Origin: Marinicauda pacifica
GTDB lineage: Bacteria; Pseudomonadota; Alphaproteobacteria; Caulobacterales; Maricaulaceae
Length of the DNA stretch: 64,000 nt
Reading direction: 5' to 3'
Assembly: GCF_004793635.1 (NCBI RefSeq)
Contig: NZ_SRXV01000004.1
Span: forward strand, 1-64,000
Part shown: one piece after another, positions 45,715 through 55,617 of the stretch
Layout: the number at the start of each line of letters is the position of its first letter
How positions within the stretch are numbered: the first letter of the stretch is position 1
Program-made: the position numbers and the translations under genes
The notes under the pieces: model-generated
The model's database searches: none
What the model was told of the DNA's origin: nothing
What the model saw: only the letters and a program-made list of their open reading frames with translations

Positions 45715-48348
45715 ATGAAAAAGAACATTCTATTGAATACCGTCTTCGTGTCCGCGGCCGCCGCCGCGGCGACGGCCGGCGTGGCGCACGCTCAAGCAGA
45801 GGGTCAATCGGCCCGCACACGCGACGTCATTACCGTGACCGCGACCAAGACCGAGCAGAGCGCCCAGGACATTCCGGTTGCGGTTAGCGCACTGGACACC
45901 GGCGATCTGCAGGAATTGCGGATCGATACGTTCAGCGATTACCTCGTCCAGCTGCCGGGCGTGAGCGCCGGCGGCAACGGCCCGGGCCAGCGCACCATCT
46001 ACATTCGCGGCATCGCATCGACCACGCCGAGCCTCACCGTGGCCGGTGTCGCCGGTCTCGCGCCGAACGTCGCCTTCTATCTCGACGAACAGCCGCTTGC
46101 TCAGCCGGGCCGCAATCTGGACGTCTATGCAGCCGACCTCGAACGCATCGAGGTCCTGCCCGGACCGCAGGGCACGCTGTTCGGCGCCTCCTCTCAGGCA
46201 GGCACAGTGCGCCTGATCACGAACAAGCCGGTGATCGGCGAGTTCGAGGCCAACGCCAATTTCGGGTTCTCCTGGACCGATGGCGGTGAGATGAGCTCGA
46301 ACGTCACGGCGGTGGTCAATTATCCCGTTGCCGAGAACTTCGCCGTGCGCGGCGTGGTCTATGCCGACCATGCCGGTGGCTATATCGACAACGTGGCGGG
46401 TACACGCGACCTGTCGGAATCGGCGCGCTTCCGCTCTGCCGGCACCGTGCGCTCGAACGGCGTGCCCGTCGCGCCTCGGCGCGCTGGCTTCCAGGCCGGT
46501 CAGGATTTGTCAGGCGTTACCTTCCTTGAGGCCAACAATGCCGGCCGGACCGAGGAAGACTTCAACGACACCACCTATTCAGGCTTCCGAGTGAGCGGCC
46601 GCTACGAGTTTAACGCCGACTGGCGTCTCGATGTCGCGTTCGCGCAGCAATCGCTGGACAAGGACGGTGTCTTCTTCGTTGATCCCGAGTTGGACGACTG
46701 GGAAATCCAGCGCTACGAGGACGATGAGCTCGAAGACGAGTTCACCAATATTTCCTGGACACTGGAAGGACGCGTCGGGGCACTCGAAACCGTCTATACC
46801 GGCGCTTACACCGAGCGGAACACCGATCAGACGGTGGACTACACCGACTACATGTTCGTCGGTCAGTACTTCCCCTACTATGTCTGCGACGGGTCGGTGA
46901 CCTATCCGGGATCCGCGGCGCCGTCCGGCACCTGCCAGGCGCCAAACGCGATCGTCGCATCGACCTCGGAAACCACCGTGCAAAGCCACGAATTCCGGGT
47001 CCTGACCCCGCAGACGGCTCGCCTGCGCGCGACCACCGGTGTGTTCTATTCCGACACCCAGCTGGATGAACGCAACGACTTCACCTATTTCGGATCCGAG
47101 GCCGCCGATCCGTTCGGTCCGTTCGTGGACAACTATCCGTTCCAGACCGGTTATCGCTCGGATGAAGGTCCGTTCCCGCCGGCTGTCATCTTCCGTAACG
47201 ATGTGCGCCGGACCGACGAACAGCTCGGCGTCTTCGGCGAGGTCACTTACGACCTGATCCCCGACACGCTGTCGCTGATCGCGGGTGCTCGCTATTACGA
47301 CGTCGAAGTCGACCTGAAGGGGAGTGCGAATTCATCCTTCTTCAACTCCGGCGCGTCTGTCGATCAGCAGGCCTTCGGTACGGATATCTCGGACCTGTAC
47401 AATGGCGACGGCGAATACACCTTCCGGGGCACTGGTCTGGCAAACCAGCAGACCTTCACTCTGGACGACTCGGTGGCCGACATCATCGCCGCAGGCCTCA
47501 GCCCGGCCCAGGCCGCACAAGTCTATGCCGCGGTGCGCGCTCCGAACGTGGCAGCAACCGATGGCGTGATCACCAAGTTCACGGCCAACTGGACGCCGAA
47601 TACCGATCTCCTGTTCTACGCGACGTATTCGGAAGGCTTCCGTCCCGGTCTGCTGAACCGTCCTGGCGGCGCTCAGGGCCCCAACGGCTTCACTGTGCCG
47701 TTTGCTCTGGATACCGATGAAATCACGAATTACGAGCTGGGTTGGAAGACCTTCCTGTTCGATGGGGCGCTGCGCTTCAACGGCAACGTCTTCTATATCG
47801 AGATCGAAGACCTGCAGACCACGATCTTCGACCCGAGCATCACCAACCTGTTCTTCTCCGCCAACGCCGCCGATGCCGAAATCCGCGGCATTGAAGGCGA
47901 CTTCAACTGGCAGGTCGATGCGGTTCCAGGCCTGACCATTGCCGGTGCCTTCTCGGCGCTCGACACCGAGATCACCGAAGTGAAAGTCCCGACCGACGAC
48001 GTCCAGGTCGGCGATCCGCTGGCCTTCGCGCCGGAATTCCAGGCCAATCTGCGTGCGCGCTATGAATGGCAACTGGAAAACGGCGTGACGGCGCACGTGA
48101 TGCCGCAGCTGGTCTACTCCACAGATTCGGAATCGGATGTGATCCGTATCAACCGTGCGACCGTGGAGGGTTACACCACGCTGGCGCTGGGTGCTGGCCT
48201 CACTGGTGACCGCTGGTCGGTCGAGCTGTTTGGTGAGAACCTGACCAATGAAGTGGCGATGACGAGCAACAACTTCGTCTTCGACCGTGAACGTGCGACC
48301 GTCATGCGTCCGCGCACGATCGGCGTCCGCTTCGGCGTTCAGTACTAG
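45715..48348 (+). CDS. TonB-dependent receptor
   Basis: 877 aa. Signal peptide (about 1-25, ends VAHAQ), TonB-box-like DVITVTATKTEQ, plug (about 40-165: VQLPGVSAGG, YLDEQPLAQ, GPQGTLFGASSQAGTVRL) and a 22-strand barrel with the standard late block VELFGENLTNE and final VRFGVQY. Ligand unknown (siderophore, sugar, vitamin or steroid types possible). SD AGGAAG. Followed at 48446 by a TPR-sulfotransferase after a hairpin. Confidence 0.93.
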   Translation: MKKNILLNTVFVSAAAAAATAGVAHAQAEGQSARTRDVITVTATKTEQSAQDIPVAVSALDTGDLQELRIDTFSDYLVQLPGVSAGGNGPGQRTIYIRGIASTTPSLTVAGVAGLAPNVAFYLDEQPLAQPGRNLDVYAADLERIEVLPGPQGTLFGASSQAGTVRLITNKPVIGEFEANANFGFSWTDGGEMSSNVTAVVNYPVAENFAVRGVVYADHAGGYIDNVAGTRDLSESARFRSAGTVRSNGVPVAPRRAGFQAGQDLSGVTFLEANNAGRTEEDFNDTTYSGFRVSGRYEFNADWRLDVAFAQQSLDKDGVFFVDPELDDWEIQRYEDDELEDEFTNISWTLEGRVGALETVYTGAYTERNTDQTVDYTDYMFVGQYFPYYVCDGSVTYPGSAAPSGTCQAPNAIVASTSETTVQSHEFRVLTPQTARLRATTGVFYSDTQLDERNDFTYFGSEAADPFGPFVDNYPFQTGYRSDEGPFPPAVIFRNDVRRTDEQLGVFGEVTYDLIPDTLSLIAGARYYDVEVDLKGSANSSFFNSGASVDQQAFGTDISDLYNGDGEYTFRGTGLANQQTFTLDDSVADIIAAGLSPAQAAQVYAAVRAPNVAATDGVITKFTANWTPNTDLLFYATYSEGFRPGLLNRPGGAQGPNGFTVPFALDTDEITNYELGWKTFLFDGALRFNGNVFYIEIEDLQTTIFDPSITNLFFSANAADAEIRGIEGDFNWQVDAVPGLTIAGAFSALDTEITEVKVPTDDVQVGDPLAFAPEFQANLRARYEWQLENGVTAHVMPQLVYSTDSESDVIRINRATVEGYTTLALGAGLTGDRWSVELFGENLTNEVAMTSNNFVFDRERATVMRPRTIGVRFGVQY

Positions 48349-48397
48349 CCTGTACGCGCGAGCCCGGTTGAAATCGCGCCGCGCAAGCTGATGATGG

Positions 48398-48430
48398 AAG
48401 CGTCCCGCCTCTGGCGGGGCGCTTTCACAT
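48398..48430 (+). terminator. Hairpin between TonB receptor and sulfotransferase genes
   Basis: AAGCGTCCCGCC pairs with GGCGGGGCGCTT (one G-U) over TCT; TCACATTTT follows. It ends 16-20 bp before the sulfotransferase start, so it may act as a terminator or attenuator. Confidence 0.7.
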
Positions 48431-48445
48431 TTTCCATCGGAGACG

Positions 48446-50452
48446 ATGTCCATCGTGCCGGATGATGCCCAAACCCCGCAGTCACGTTTGAAAGCGGCCC
48501 AGAGCGAAATGTACCAGGGCCGGTTCGACCAGGCCCGGGCGCTTGTCGACGAGTTGCTGGCCACCGAACCGGACAATGTCGAGGCGCTCTACATCAGCGC
48601 GGTCTGTGCCCGCTATCTCAAGGACTTCCCCGGAGCCCACGCTCGGCTCGAGCAATTGAAGTCGACCGCGCCCGATTTCGGACGCGGGTTTCAAGAAGAG
48701 GGCCACCTGTTCAAGGCCGAAGGCCAGGCAGAGGCCGCGCTTGAAGCCTACAGGCGCGCGTGCCAGTTCAATCCCGCCCTGCAGGCCAGCTGGACCGCAC
48801 AGGCCGAACTTCTCCAGGCCGAAGGTCGCGAGGCCGAGGCGCGGCAAGCTCACGCCCAGGCCGACCGCATCGCCACTCTGCCTCGCGAACTCGTGGCAGT
48901 GACGAATTTTTTATATGAAAACAAGCTTCTCAAAGCTGAGAAGCTCTGCCGCGCCTTTCTGCAGAAGCACCCCAGGCACGTCGAGGGCATGCGTCTTCTC
49001 GCCGAGATCGGCAAGCGCTTCGGCGTCATGGAGGATGCCGAATTCCTGCTGGAAAGCGCGACCGAGTTCGAGCCGGACAACATCCAGGTTCGCCTCGACT
49101 ACATCGACGTCCTGCGCAAGCGCCAGAAGTTCGAGGCGGCGCGCGAAGAGGCCGAAGCGCTCTACAATCGCGACCCGGAGAGCCCGGTTTTCCAGTCCCG
49201 ACTGGCCGTGGAGCGGATGCAGACCGGTGACTTCGAAGGCGCGATCGCGCTCTTTGATCGCGTCCTGGAAACCCTGCCCGAAGACCCGGTCACGCTCACC
49301 TCGCGCGGCCACGCGCTGAAGACTTATGGGCGCCAGGACGAAGCGGTCTCTGCCTACCGGACCGCGGCTCGCATCAAGCCCGATCACGGCGATGCCTGGT
49401 ACGGGCTGGCCAATCTGAAGACCTACACGTTCACCGACGACGAGCTGGCCACGATGGCCGCGCGCGAAGGCGAGCCCGGCCTGTCGTTTCAGGATCGCAT
49501 TTATCTCTGCTTTGCGCTCGGCAAGGCGTACGAGGACCGCAAGGCGTTCAAGGACGCGTTCGCCTATTATGAGCGCGGCAACGAGCTCAAACGCGTCCAG
49601 ACCCGCTATACCGCCGACCAGATGGAACAGGAGTTCGCCGCCCAGAAGGAGTTCTGCACGCCCGACCTCTTCAAGGCACAGGCCGGCAAGGGTCACTCCG
49701 CCCCCGATCCGATCTTCATCGTCGGCCTGCCGCGCGCCGGATCGACCCTGATCGAGCAGATCCTGGCGTCGCACAGCCAGATCGACGGTACGCTGGAGCT
49801 GCCCAATATCCTCTCGCTCTCCCACCGCCTGCGCGGTCGCAAGCAGATCAGCGACCGGACGCGCTACCCGCGCATCCTGCACGAGCTCTCCGGCGAGCAA
49901 CTGCGCGAGCTGGGCGAGCAATACATCGAAGGCACCCGCATCCATCGCAAGGGCGCGCCCTTCTTCACCGACAAGATGCCGAACAATTTCCGGCACATCG
50001 CCCTTATCAAGCTGATCCTGCCCAATGCCCGGATCATCGATGCGCGCCGTCACCCGATGGCGTGCTGTTTTTCGGGGTTCAAGCAGCTCTTTGCCGAAGG
50101 CCAGGAATTCACCTACGGGCTGGAAGAAGTCGGGCGGTATTACCGCGGCTATGTCGACCTGATGCGCCACTGGCATGAGGTCCTGCCAGGCGATATCCTT
50201 CATGTGCAGTACGAGGACGTGGTCGATGATCTGGAAGCCCAGGTCCGCCGTATCCTTGACTATCTCGGCTTGCCCTTCGAACAGGCCTGCGTCGAGTTTC
50301 ACAAGACCGAGCGCGAGGTGCGCACTGCAAGCTCCGAGCAGGTGCGTCAGCCGATCTTCAAAACGGGCAAGGAGCAATGGCGCCATTTCGAGCCCTGGCT
50401 CGATCCGCTCAAGGACGCGCTCGGCCCCGCCCTCATCGACTATCGCGACTAA
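48446..50452 (+). CDS. TPR-repeat sulfotransferase
   Basis: 668 aa. The first ~390 residues are TPR helical pairs (MYQGRFDQARALVDELL onward, through VTLTSRGHALKTYGRQDEA). From about residue 420 a sulfotransferase domain starts with the 5'-phosphosulfate-binding loop FIVGLPRAGSTLIEQIL and later has the 3'-phosphate contact region ARRHPMACCFSGFKQLF. It probably sulfates a protein or glycan, using PAPS. Pairing with a TonB receptor recurs in related families. Confidence 0.9.
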   Translation: MSIVPDDAQTPQSRLKAAQSEMYQGRFDQARALVDELLATEPDNVEALYISAVCARYLKDFPGAHARLEQLKSTAPDFGRGFQEEGHLFKAEGQAEAALEAYRRACQFNPALQASWTAQAELLQAEGREAEARQAHAQADRIATLPRELVAVTNFLYENKLLKAEKLCRAFLQKHPRHVEGMRLLAEIGKRFGVMEDAEFLLESATEFEPDNIQVRLDYIDVLRKRQKFEAAREEAEALYNRDPESPVFQSRLAVERMQTGDFEGAIALFDRVLETLPEDPVTLTSRGHALKTYGRQDEAVSAYRTAARIKPDHGDAWYGLANLKTYTFTDDELATMAAREGEPGLSFQDRIYLCFALGKAYEDRKAFKDAFAYYERGNELKRVQTRYTADQMEQEFAAQKEFCTPDLFKAQAGKGHSAPDPIFIVGLPRAGSTLIEQILASHSQIDGTLELPNILSLSHRLRGRKQISDRTRYPRILHELSGEQLRELGEQYIEGTRIHRKGAPFFTDKMPNNFRHIALIKLILPNARIIDARRHPMACCFSGFKQLFAEGQEFTYGLEEVGRYYRGYVDLMRHWHEVLPGDILHVQYEDVVDDLEAQVRRILDYLGLPFEQACVEFHKTEREVRTASSEQVRQPIFKTGKEQWRHFEPWLDPLKDALGPALIDYRD

Positions 50453-50497
50453 AGACTTTCAAACCGACAGCCCGAAGCGGCAAGGACGTCCATCGTC

Positions 50498-52432
50498 ATG
50501 AAAAAAATCGAACCTGCGGTGTTTTTCCCGGCAGCGGCGCTCGTCGTCATCGGCGTGGCGTTCGCCATCTTCTACTCGGAAACGGCGGAAACCTTCTTCG
50601 CCGGCCTTCAGGCCTCGATCACCACCAATTTCGGGTGGGTGTACACGATCGGCGTCGGCATCTTTCTGATCGCCTCGATCGTCGTCGCGCTGTCCGACTG
50701 GGGGCGCATCAGGCTTGGCCCCGACGACTCGGTCCCCGAATACGGCTTCGCGCCCTGGTTCGCGATGCTGTTCTCCGCCGGCATGGGCATCGGCCTGATG
50801 TTCTTTGCCGTGGCCGAACCGGTCACGCACTATCTCAACCCGCCTCAAGGCACGGGCGAGACCGTCGACGCGGCTCGCGAGTCCATGGTGCTGACCTTCT
50901 TTCACTGGGGCATCCACGCCTGGGCGATCTATGTCGTGGTGGGGCTGAGCCTAGCCTATTTCACTTACCGCCATGGCCTGCCGCTGACGATCCGGTCCGC
51001 GCTCTACCCGCTAATTGGCGACCGCATTTACGGCCCAATCGGCCATGGCGTGGATACGCTCGCCGTGCTCGGCACGCTGTTCGGGGTCGCCACATCGCTC
51101 GGCTACGGCGTTACCCAGATCAATGCCGGACTGAACACCCTGTTCGGCATCGAGATCAGCGCCCAGGTGCAGGTCATCCTGATCGCCCTCATCACCGCGC
51201 TCGCCACCGCCTCGGTCGTGGCCGGGCTCGATGCGGGCATCCGGCGCCTGTCAGAGTGGAATCTCTACCTCTCGATTGCCTTGCTGCTATTCGTTTTCAT
51301 CGCCGGGCCCACGCTCTTCCTGATGGGTGCCTTCGTGCAGAATATCGGCGACTATATCGACCAGATCGCCTTCCTTACCTTCAATGTCGACGCCTATGGC
51401 GATGCGGGCTGGGTGAACGCCTGGACGCTCTTCTACTGGGGCTGGTGGATCAGCTGGTCGCCTTTCGTCGGCATGTTCATCGCGCGCATCTCGCGCGGGC
51501 GCACTGTCCGCGAATTCATTCTCGGGGTGCTGTTCGGGCCGACCCTGTTCACATTCCTGTGGATGACGATCTACGGCAATTCGGCGCTCAGAGAGATACT
51601 GGCCGGTAGCGGCGAGGCTATCCTCAACACCGTTCGCGACGGGCAAAACGAGCTGGCTCTCTTCGCCTTTCTGGACACACTTCCGCTGAGCTCCATCACG
51701 TCGGTCATGGCGGTGGTTCTGGTCACGACCTTCTTTGTGACCAGTTCGGATTCCGGTTCTCTGGTCAAGTCGACGCTCGCGTCTGGCGGTTCGCTCAACC
51801 CGCCCCTCTTCCAGCGCCTGTTCTGGGCCATCCTGGAAGGCGTGGTCGCGGCGGTCCTGCTGCTCGTCGGCGGCCTGGCCGCGCTTCAGGCCGCGACCAT
51901 CGCTGCGGCGCTGCCCTTCACCATTGTCATCGTGCTCGCTTTCATAGGCCTTGTGCGCGCCTTCGACGTAGAGAGCCAGCGCAAACGCGGCGTCAAATCA
52001 GCGGCGCAATTGCCGGTGGAAGGCGCGACCGTGTCCTGGCGCGCGCGGCTGAGGCTGATGTATTCGCGCCCGAACGAGACCGAGGTCTGCAACTATCTGC
52101 GCAATACGGTGGAGCCGGCGCTGCGCGAAGTGGCCGACGAAATCAACAAGCACGGCTATGACGCTTCGGTTGAACTCAGCGAGTGCGAAACGAAGATCAC
52201 CGTCCTGCATGGCGACAATCCCGAATTCGTCTATGGCGTGTGGGCCAAGGTTCACGAAGAGCCGCATTTTAACGTCGAAGGCGAATCGGTGGAGCAGTAC
52301 GCACGAGCCGAGGTCTTCCTGTCAGGCGGCGGCCAGCACTACGACGTCTACGGCTACTCCAAGACGCAAATCGTGCGCGATGTGCTGCGCCATTATGAGC
52401 ACCACCTGCAATGGCTCTACCATCTGAAATGA
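50498..52432 (+). CDS. BCCT-family (choline/betaine) transporter
   Basis: 644 aa, 12 membrane helices. The diagnostic block WGWWISWSPFVGMFIARIS and nearby RGRTVREF is intact. A C-terminal cytoplasmic tail of about 150 residues, as in BetT-type proteins, follows the last helix and may sense osmotic strain. It imports choline, betaine or a similar quaternary amine. It lies 45 bp after the sulfotransferase gene; whether they are co-transcribed is unclear. Confidence 0.93.
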   Translation: MKKIEPAVFFPAAALVVIGVAFAIFYSETAETFFAGLQASITTNFGWVYTIGVGIFLIASIVVALSDWGRIRLGPDDSVPEYGFAPWFAMLFSAGMGIGLMFFAVAEPVTHYLNPPQGTGETVDAARESMVLTFFHWGIHAWAIYVVVGLSLAYFTYRHGLPLTIRSALYPLIGDRIYGPIGHGVDTLAVLGTLFGVATSLGYGVTQINAGLNTLFGIEISAQVQVILIALITALATASVVAGLDAGIRRLSEWNLYLSIALLLFVFIAGPTLFLMGAFVQNIGDYIDQIAFLTFNVDAYGDAGWVNAWTLFYWGWWISWSPFVGMFIARISRGRTVREFILGVLFGPTLFTFLWMTIYGNSALREILAGSGEAILNTVRDGQNELALFAFLDTLPLSSITSVMAVVLVTTFFVTSSDSGSLVKSTLASGGSLNPPLFQRLFWAILEGVVAAVLLLVGGLAALQAATIAAALPFTIVIVLAFIGLVRAFDVESQRKRGVKSAAQLPVEGATVSWRARLRLMYSRPNETEVCNYLRNTVEPALREVADEINKHGYDASVELSECETKITVLHGDNPEFVYGVWAKVHEEPHFNVEGESVEQYARAEVFLSGGGQHYDVYGYSKTQIVRDVLRHYEHHLQWLYHLK

Positions 52433-52444
52433 TCAGGCGTCGGC

Positions 52445-53155
52445 CTAGTCGGCGGGCGGGTGTCCGAACCGCTCGCCGTCATTCCACGCGGGAACCTGAT
52501 TGCCATAGGCCGGGATGCCGCCAGCGTCCTTGAGCATCCGCGCCAGGTGAAGCAGATTCCAGGTCATGAAGGTCGTATTACGTCGGGTGAAGTCATTATC
52601 CGGCCCGCCCGAGCCCTCGTCGAGATAGCTCTTGCCGGGACCGATCTCGCCAATCCAGCCGCTATCGGCCTGCGGCGGAATCGTGTAGCCGACATGCTGC
52701 AGGGCGTAGAGCATCCCCATCGAGACGTGCTTCACCCCGTCCTCATTCCCGGTGACCATGCAGGCACCGACCTTGCCGTAGAAGACATACTGGCCGTCTT
52801 CATTCTGATCGCCGGAATGCGCATAAAGCCGTTCGATTAGGATGCGCGCGGCCGAGCTTTCCTCGCCGAGCCAGATCGGGGTTCCGACCACCAGGATGTC
52901 GGCCGCCTTGATGATCTTCCACAGGTCCGGCCAGGCATCGCGGTCCCAGCCATGCTCGGTCATGTCCGGCTGCACGCCCTGGGCGACATCGTGATCGACG
53001 AGGCGGATCGTCTCCACGCTGACGCCCTGCTTTTCCATGATGGCCTGTGCGTTGGTCATCAGGCCTTGCGTGTTGGAGGTCTGCGGGGACCGCTTGAGCG
53101 TACAATTGACGAAGACGGCCTTCAGGTCGGTGTAGCTGGCAGGCGGGCGGGACAT
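52445..53155 (-). CDS. Flavodoxin-fold NAD(P)H-dependent oxidoreductase
   Basis: 236 aa from the ATG at 53155. FMN-binding start VNCTLKRSPQTSNTQGL (about 15-31), GTPIWLGEESSAAR for the flavin ring and GNEDGVKHVSMGMLYAL. It is a soluble quinone or nitro/azo reductase-like protein with unknown substrate. It lies downstream of the aldo/keto reductase with a terminator between them. Confidence 0.88.
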   Translation of the reverse strand: MSRPPASYTDLKAVFVNCTLKRSPQTSNTQGLMTNAQAIMEKQGVSVETIRLVDHDVAQGVQPDMTEHGWDRDAWPDLWKIIKAADILVVGTPIWLGEESSAARILIERLYAHSGDQNEDGQYVFYGKVGACMVTGNEDGVKHVSMGMLYALQHVGYTIPPQADSGWIGEIGPGKSYLDEGSGGPDNDFTRRNTTFMTWNLLHLARMLKDAGGIPAYGNQVPAWNDGERFGHPPAD

Positions 53156-53187
53156 GGCGGATTCTCCTTCATTGCGGCCTTGGCCAA

Positions 53188-53224
53188 AAAAACACCCCCT
53201 GCGCCGAACGCGAGGGGGTGTTTG
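53188..53224 (-). terminator. Terminator after the aldo/keto reductase gene
   Basis: AAACACCCCCT pairs with AGGGGGTGTTT; on the minus strand a run of T follows (plus-strand AAAAAAA at 53187-53193). It separates the two minus-strand reductase genes. Confidence 0.88.
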
Positions 53225-53244
53225 AGAGTTCGATCCAGTCCGCG

Positions 53245-54078
53245 CTAGGCAGCGGTATCCCAGGCAGGCGCCCATTTGGGATCGACGATGCGGCCATCGG
53301 GCGTGTGCAGCGCCCCGATCTGCGCCATCTCGTCATCGCTGAGTTCAAAGTCGAATATCTCGAAATTCGACGCGGCGTGCTCACGGCTGGACGAGCGGGG
53401 AATGGCAATGACCCCGTCCTGCTGGATCAGCCAGCGCAGCGCCACCTGAACCGCAGACTTGCCGTGACGGTCCGCGATCTTCTCGATCGTGTCGTTGCCG
53501 ATGACATTCGCTTGGGCAATCGGGCAGTAAGCCGTCAGGCCCATGCCGTATTTCTTGCACGCATCAAGAACCGGGCGCTGGTCGATGAAGGGATGGAATT
53601 CGACCTGGTTGACGATCAGCGGCGCTTCGGAAAGCTCGACCGCCTCGCCCATCCACTGGGTCGGGAAGTTGGAAATACCGATGTTACGCGTCAGCCCTTC
53701 ACGCTTGGCATTGTTGAGAGCCTCGATCGTCTCCTTCAGCGCGACCTCGTGGTTGGGCCAGTGCAAAAGCGCGAGATCGACCGTATCGGTCTTCAGCTTG
53801 ACCAGGCTTTCCCGCAAGGATTGCTCCAGATCGCCCTGTTTGAAGCGGTCGAGCCACACTTTCGTCGTGAGCCATATGTCGTCGCGCGCGACCCCGGATT
53901 CCTGGATGCCCGCGCCGACATACTCCTCATTGTCGTAGGCTTGCGCGGTATCGATATGACGATAGCCGATGTCCAGCGCGTCCTTGACGCGGTCGCGTGC
54001 CGTGTCGCCCTCAAGCTGCCACGTGCCGAAGCCCAGCTTGGGGATCGTCGCGCCGTGAATTTCTTCGACTGGAACCAT
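53245..54078 (-). CDS. Aldo/keto reductase
   Basis: 277 aa from the ATG at 54078, with GGAGG about 11 bp upstream; the frame extends to 54126. The catalytic tetrad is visible: Asp and Tyr in DTAQAYDNEEYVG (about 46-58), Lys in LTTKVW and His in LLHWPN. (beta/alpha)8 barrel using NADPH to reduce aldehydes or ketones, close to 2,5-diketogluconate reductase types. Ended by the 53188 terminator; divergent from ruvX. Confidence 0.92.
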   Translation of the reverse strand: MVPVEEIHGATIPKLGFGTWQLEGDTARDRVKDALDIGYRHIDTAQAYDNEEYVGAGIQESGVARDDIWLTTKVWLDRFKQGDLEQSLRESLVKLKTDTVDLALLHWPNHEVALKETIEALNNAKREGLTRNIGISNFPTQWMGEAVELSEAPLIVNQVEFHPFIDQRPVLDACKKYGMGLTAYCPIAQANVIGNDTIEKIADRHGKSAVQVALRWLIQQDGVIAIPRSSSREHAASNFEIFDFELSDDEMAQIGALHTPDGRIVDPKWAPAWDTAA

Positions 54079-54223
54079 GTCGTGGGTCCTCCATTCGTCT
54101 CTGTTCGTGAATTTGGGCTCGGCCAATCAACGCCATGGCTGCGCGCTTGGATGCATTCGCACTGTAACCTCTCGCGCGGCTGCGCTCTTTCCTTCGACGT
54201 GTCAGGGGTGTACCTCGACGCCC

Positions 54224-54688
54224 ATGCTGTTCCTTGATCCTGCGCATCTTCCTGCTGGTCCGCTGATGGGGGTCGATCCCGGCTCGAAGACGCTGGGGAT
54301 CGCCGTGTGCAATTCGGCGCGCACACTGGTCACGCCGTTGACGACGATCCAGCGCACCAAGTTTACTGCCGACGCGCAGGCCCTGCTCGCACTCTATGAC
54401 GAGCGCGGATGTACCGGGCTGGTCGTCGGCCTGCCTCTCCACATGGACGGTGGCGATGGACGGCGTGCCCAGTCCTCGCGTTCCTTCGTCACGAATCTTC
54501 TTCGCGTGCGCGACCTACCCGTCGTCTACCAGGACGAACGCCTGTCCACCTTCGCGGCAGGCGAGCGCCTGCTGGAGGCCGGGGTGAAGCATGCGGGCCA
54601 CAAGGCACGCATCGATGCCGAAGCCGCCGCGATCATCCTGTCCAACGCCATCGACGCTATCGAGGCGGCAGGGGACGAGGCCCCGTGA
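54224..54688 (+). CDS. ruvX: RuvX (YqgF), putative pre-16S rRNA nuclease / Holliday resolvase
   Basis: 154 aa from the ATG at 54224. RNase H-like motifs: GVDPGSKTLGIAVCN, VVGLPLHMDGGDGRRAQ, YQDERLSTFAA and the final DAEAAAIILSN with its acid residue. YqgF proteins trim 16S rRNA precursors. Its TGA stop overlaps the GTG start of the first AEC transporter gene. Confidence 0.93.
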   Translation: MLFLDPAHLPAGPLMGVDPGSKTLGIAVCNSARTLVTPLTTIQRTKFTADAQALLALYDERGCTGLVVGLPLHMDGGDGRRAQSSRSFVTNLLRVRDLPVVYQDERLSTFAAGERLLEAGVKHAGHKARIDAEAAAIILSNAIDAIEAAGDEAP

Positions 54689-55617
54689 ATCCGGTCGTCA
54701 CCGCCCTCATTCCGATTTTCGGGGTGATCGCGCTCGGCTGGGGGCTGCGCCGGACCGGCCTCGTGGCGACAGAGCTATGGGGCGGCATCAACCGGCTCTC
54801 CTACCAGGCGCTCCTGCCCGCCCTGCTTTTCTCTACAATCAGCCAGGCCGACTATACCGGCCTGCCCGCCGCCACCTTCCTCATCGCCGTCACGCTGGGC
54901 TTTCTCGTGATGGGCGCGATTGCGCTCGCCTTCCGTCCGCTGCCCATCGACGGCCCGGCCTATACCAGCCTGTTTCAGGGCTCTGTGCGCTGGAACGGCT
55001 TTGTCCTTCTGGCGCTCGCCGCGCCGGTCTTCGGACCGGAAGGCGCAGCCCTCGCCGCTCTCGTCTTCGCCCCCACCGTGCCGCTGATCAACGTGATGTG
55101 CGTCGCCGCTCTTTCAGTCTGGGGCGCAAGCGAGCGTCCGCTCAATCGCCGCCTTATCCTGATGCGCATTGTCACCAACCCGCTCATCCTGGCCTGCGTC
55201 GCCGGCGCCGGCGCGAACGCGCTCGGGCTCTTCCGTGACGGGCCGGTGGCCGATACGGCCGCGCTCGCGGGCCGCGCCGCGCTGCCTCTCATCCTCCTTG
55301 CGATCGGAGCCGGGCTGGACTTCTCCGCCCTCAAGGCGCGCCCGCGCCTGCTGACCCTGGCGGTCGCGCTCAAGCTTCTCGTCGCGCCCCTGGTTTTCTA
55401 CGTGCTCGGCCGCCTGTTCGGGGTGGAGGGCGTTGCCCTCGCCGTCCTGACCGCCGTCGGTGCCACTCCGGGGGCAGCTGCCAGCTACGTTCTCGCGCGC
55501 GAGATGGGCGGCGATGCGCGCCTTACCGCCGGGCATGTGACGGCGACCACGATTCTGGCCGCCCTCTCGCTGCCGATCTGGATTTCCATCGCCTGGCCGG
55601 GAGGAATGGCCGGATGA
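54685..55617 (+). CDS. AEC-family (auxin-efflux carrier-like) transporter, copy 1
   Basis: 310 aa, GTG start within the ruvX stop; the longer open frame back to 54409 is a shadow. About ten helices, with the family plan FGVIALGWGLRRTG, LLPALLFSTIS and TAVGATPGAAASYVLARE. Substrate unknown, often organic acids or amino acids. Coupled by ATGA to a second AEC gene. Confidence 0.88.
   Translation: MNPVVTALIPIFGVIALGWGLRRTGLVATELWGGINRLSYQALLPALLFSTISQADYTGLPAATFLIAVTLGFLVMGAIALAFRPLPIDGPAYTSLFQGSVRWNGFVLLALAAPVFGPEGAALAALVFAPTVPLINVMCVAALSVWGASERPLNRRLILMRIVTNPLILACVAGAGANALGLFRDGPVADTAALAGRAALPLILLAIGAGLDFSALKARPRLLTLAVALKLLVAPLVFYVLGRLFGVEGVALAVLTAVGATPGAAASYVLAREMGGDARLTAGHVTATTILAALSLPIWISIAWPGGMAG

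Noticed and set aside
54409-54684. Upstream extension of the first AEC transporter frame
   Set aside because: It runs out of frame across ruvX; coupled GTG at 54685 is the natural start.
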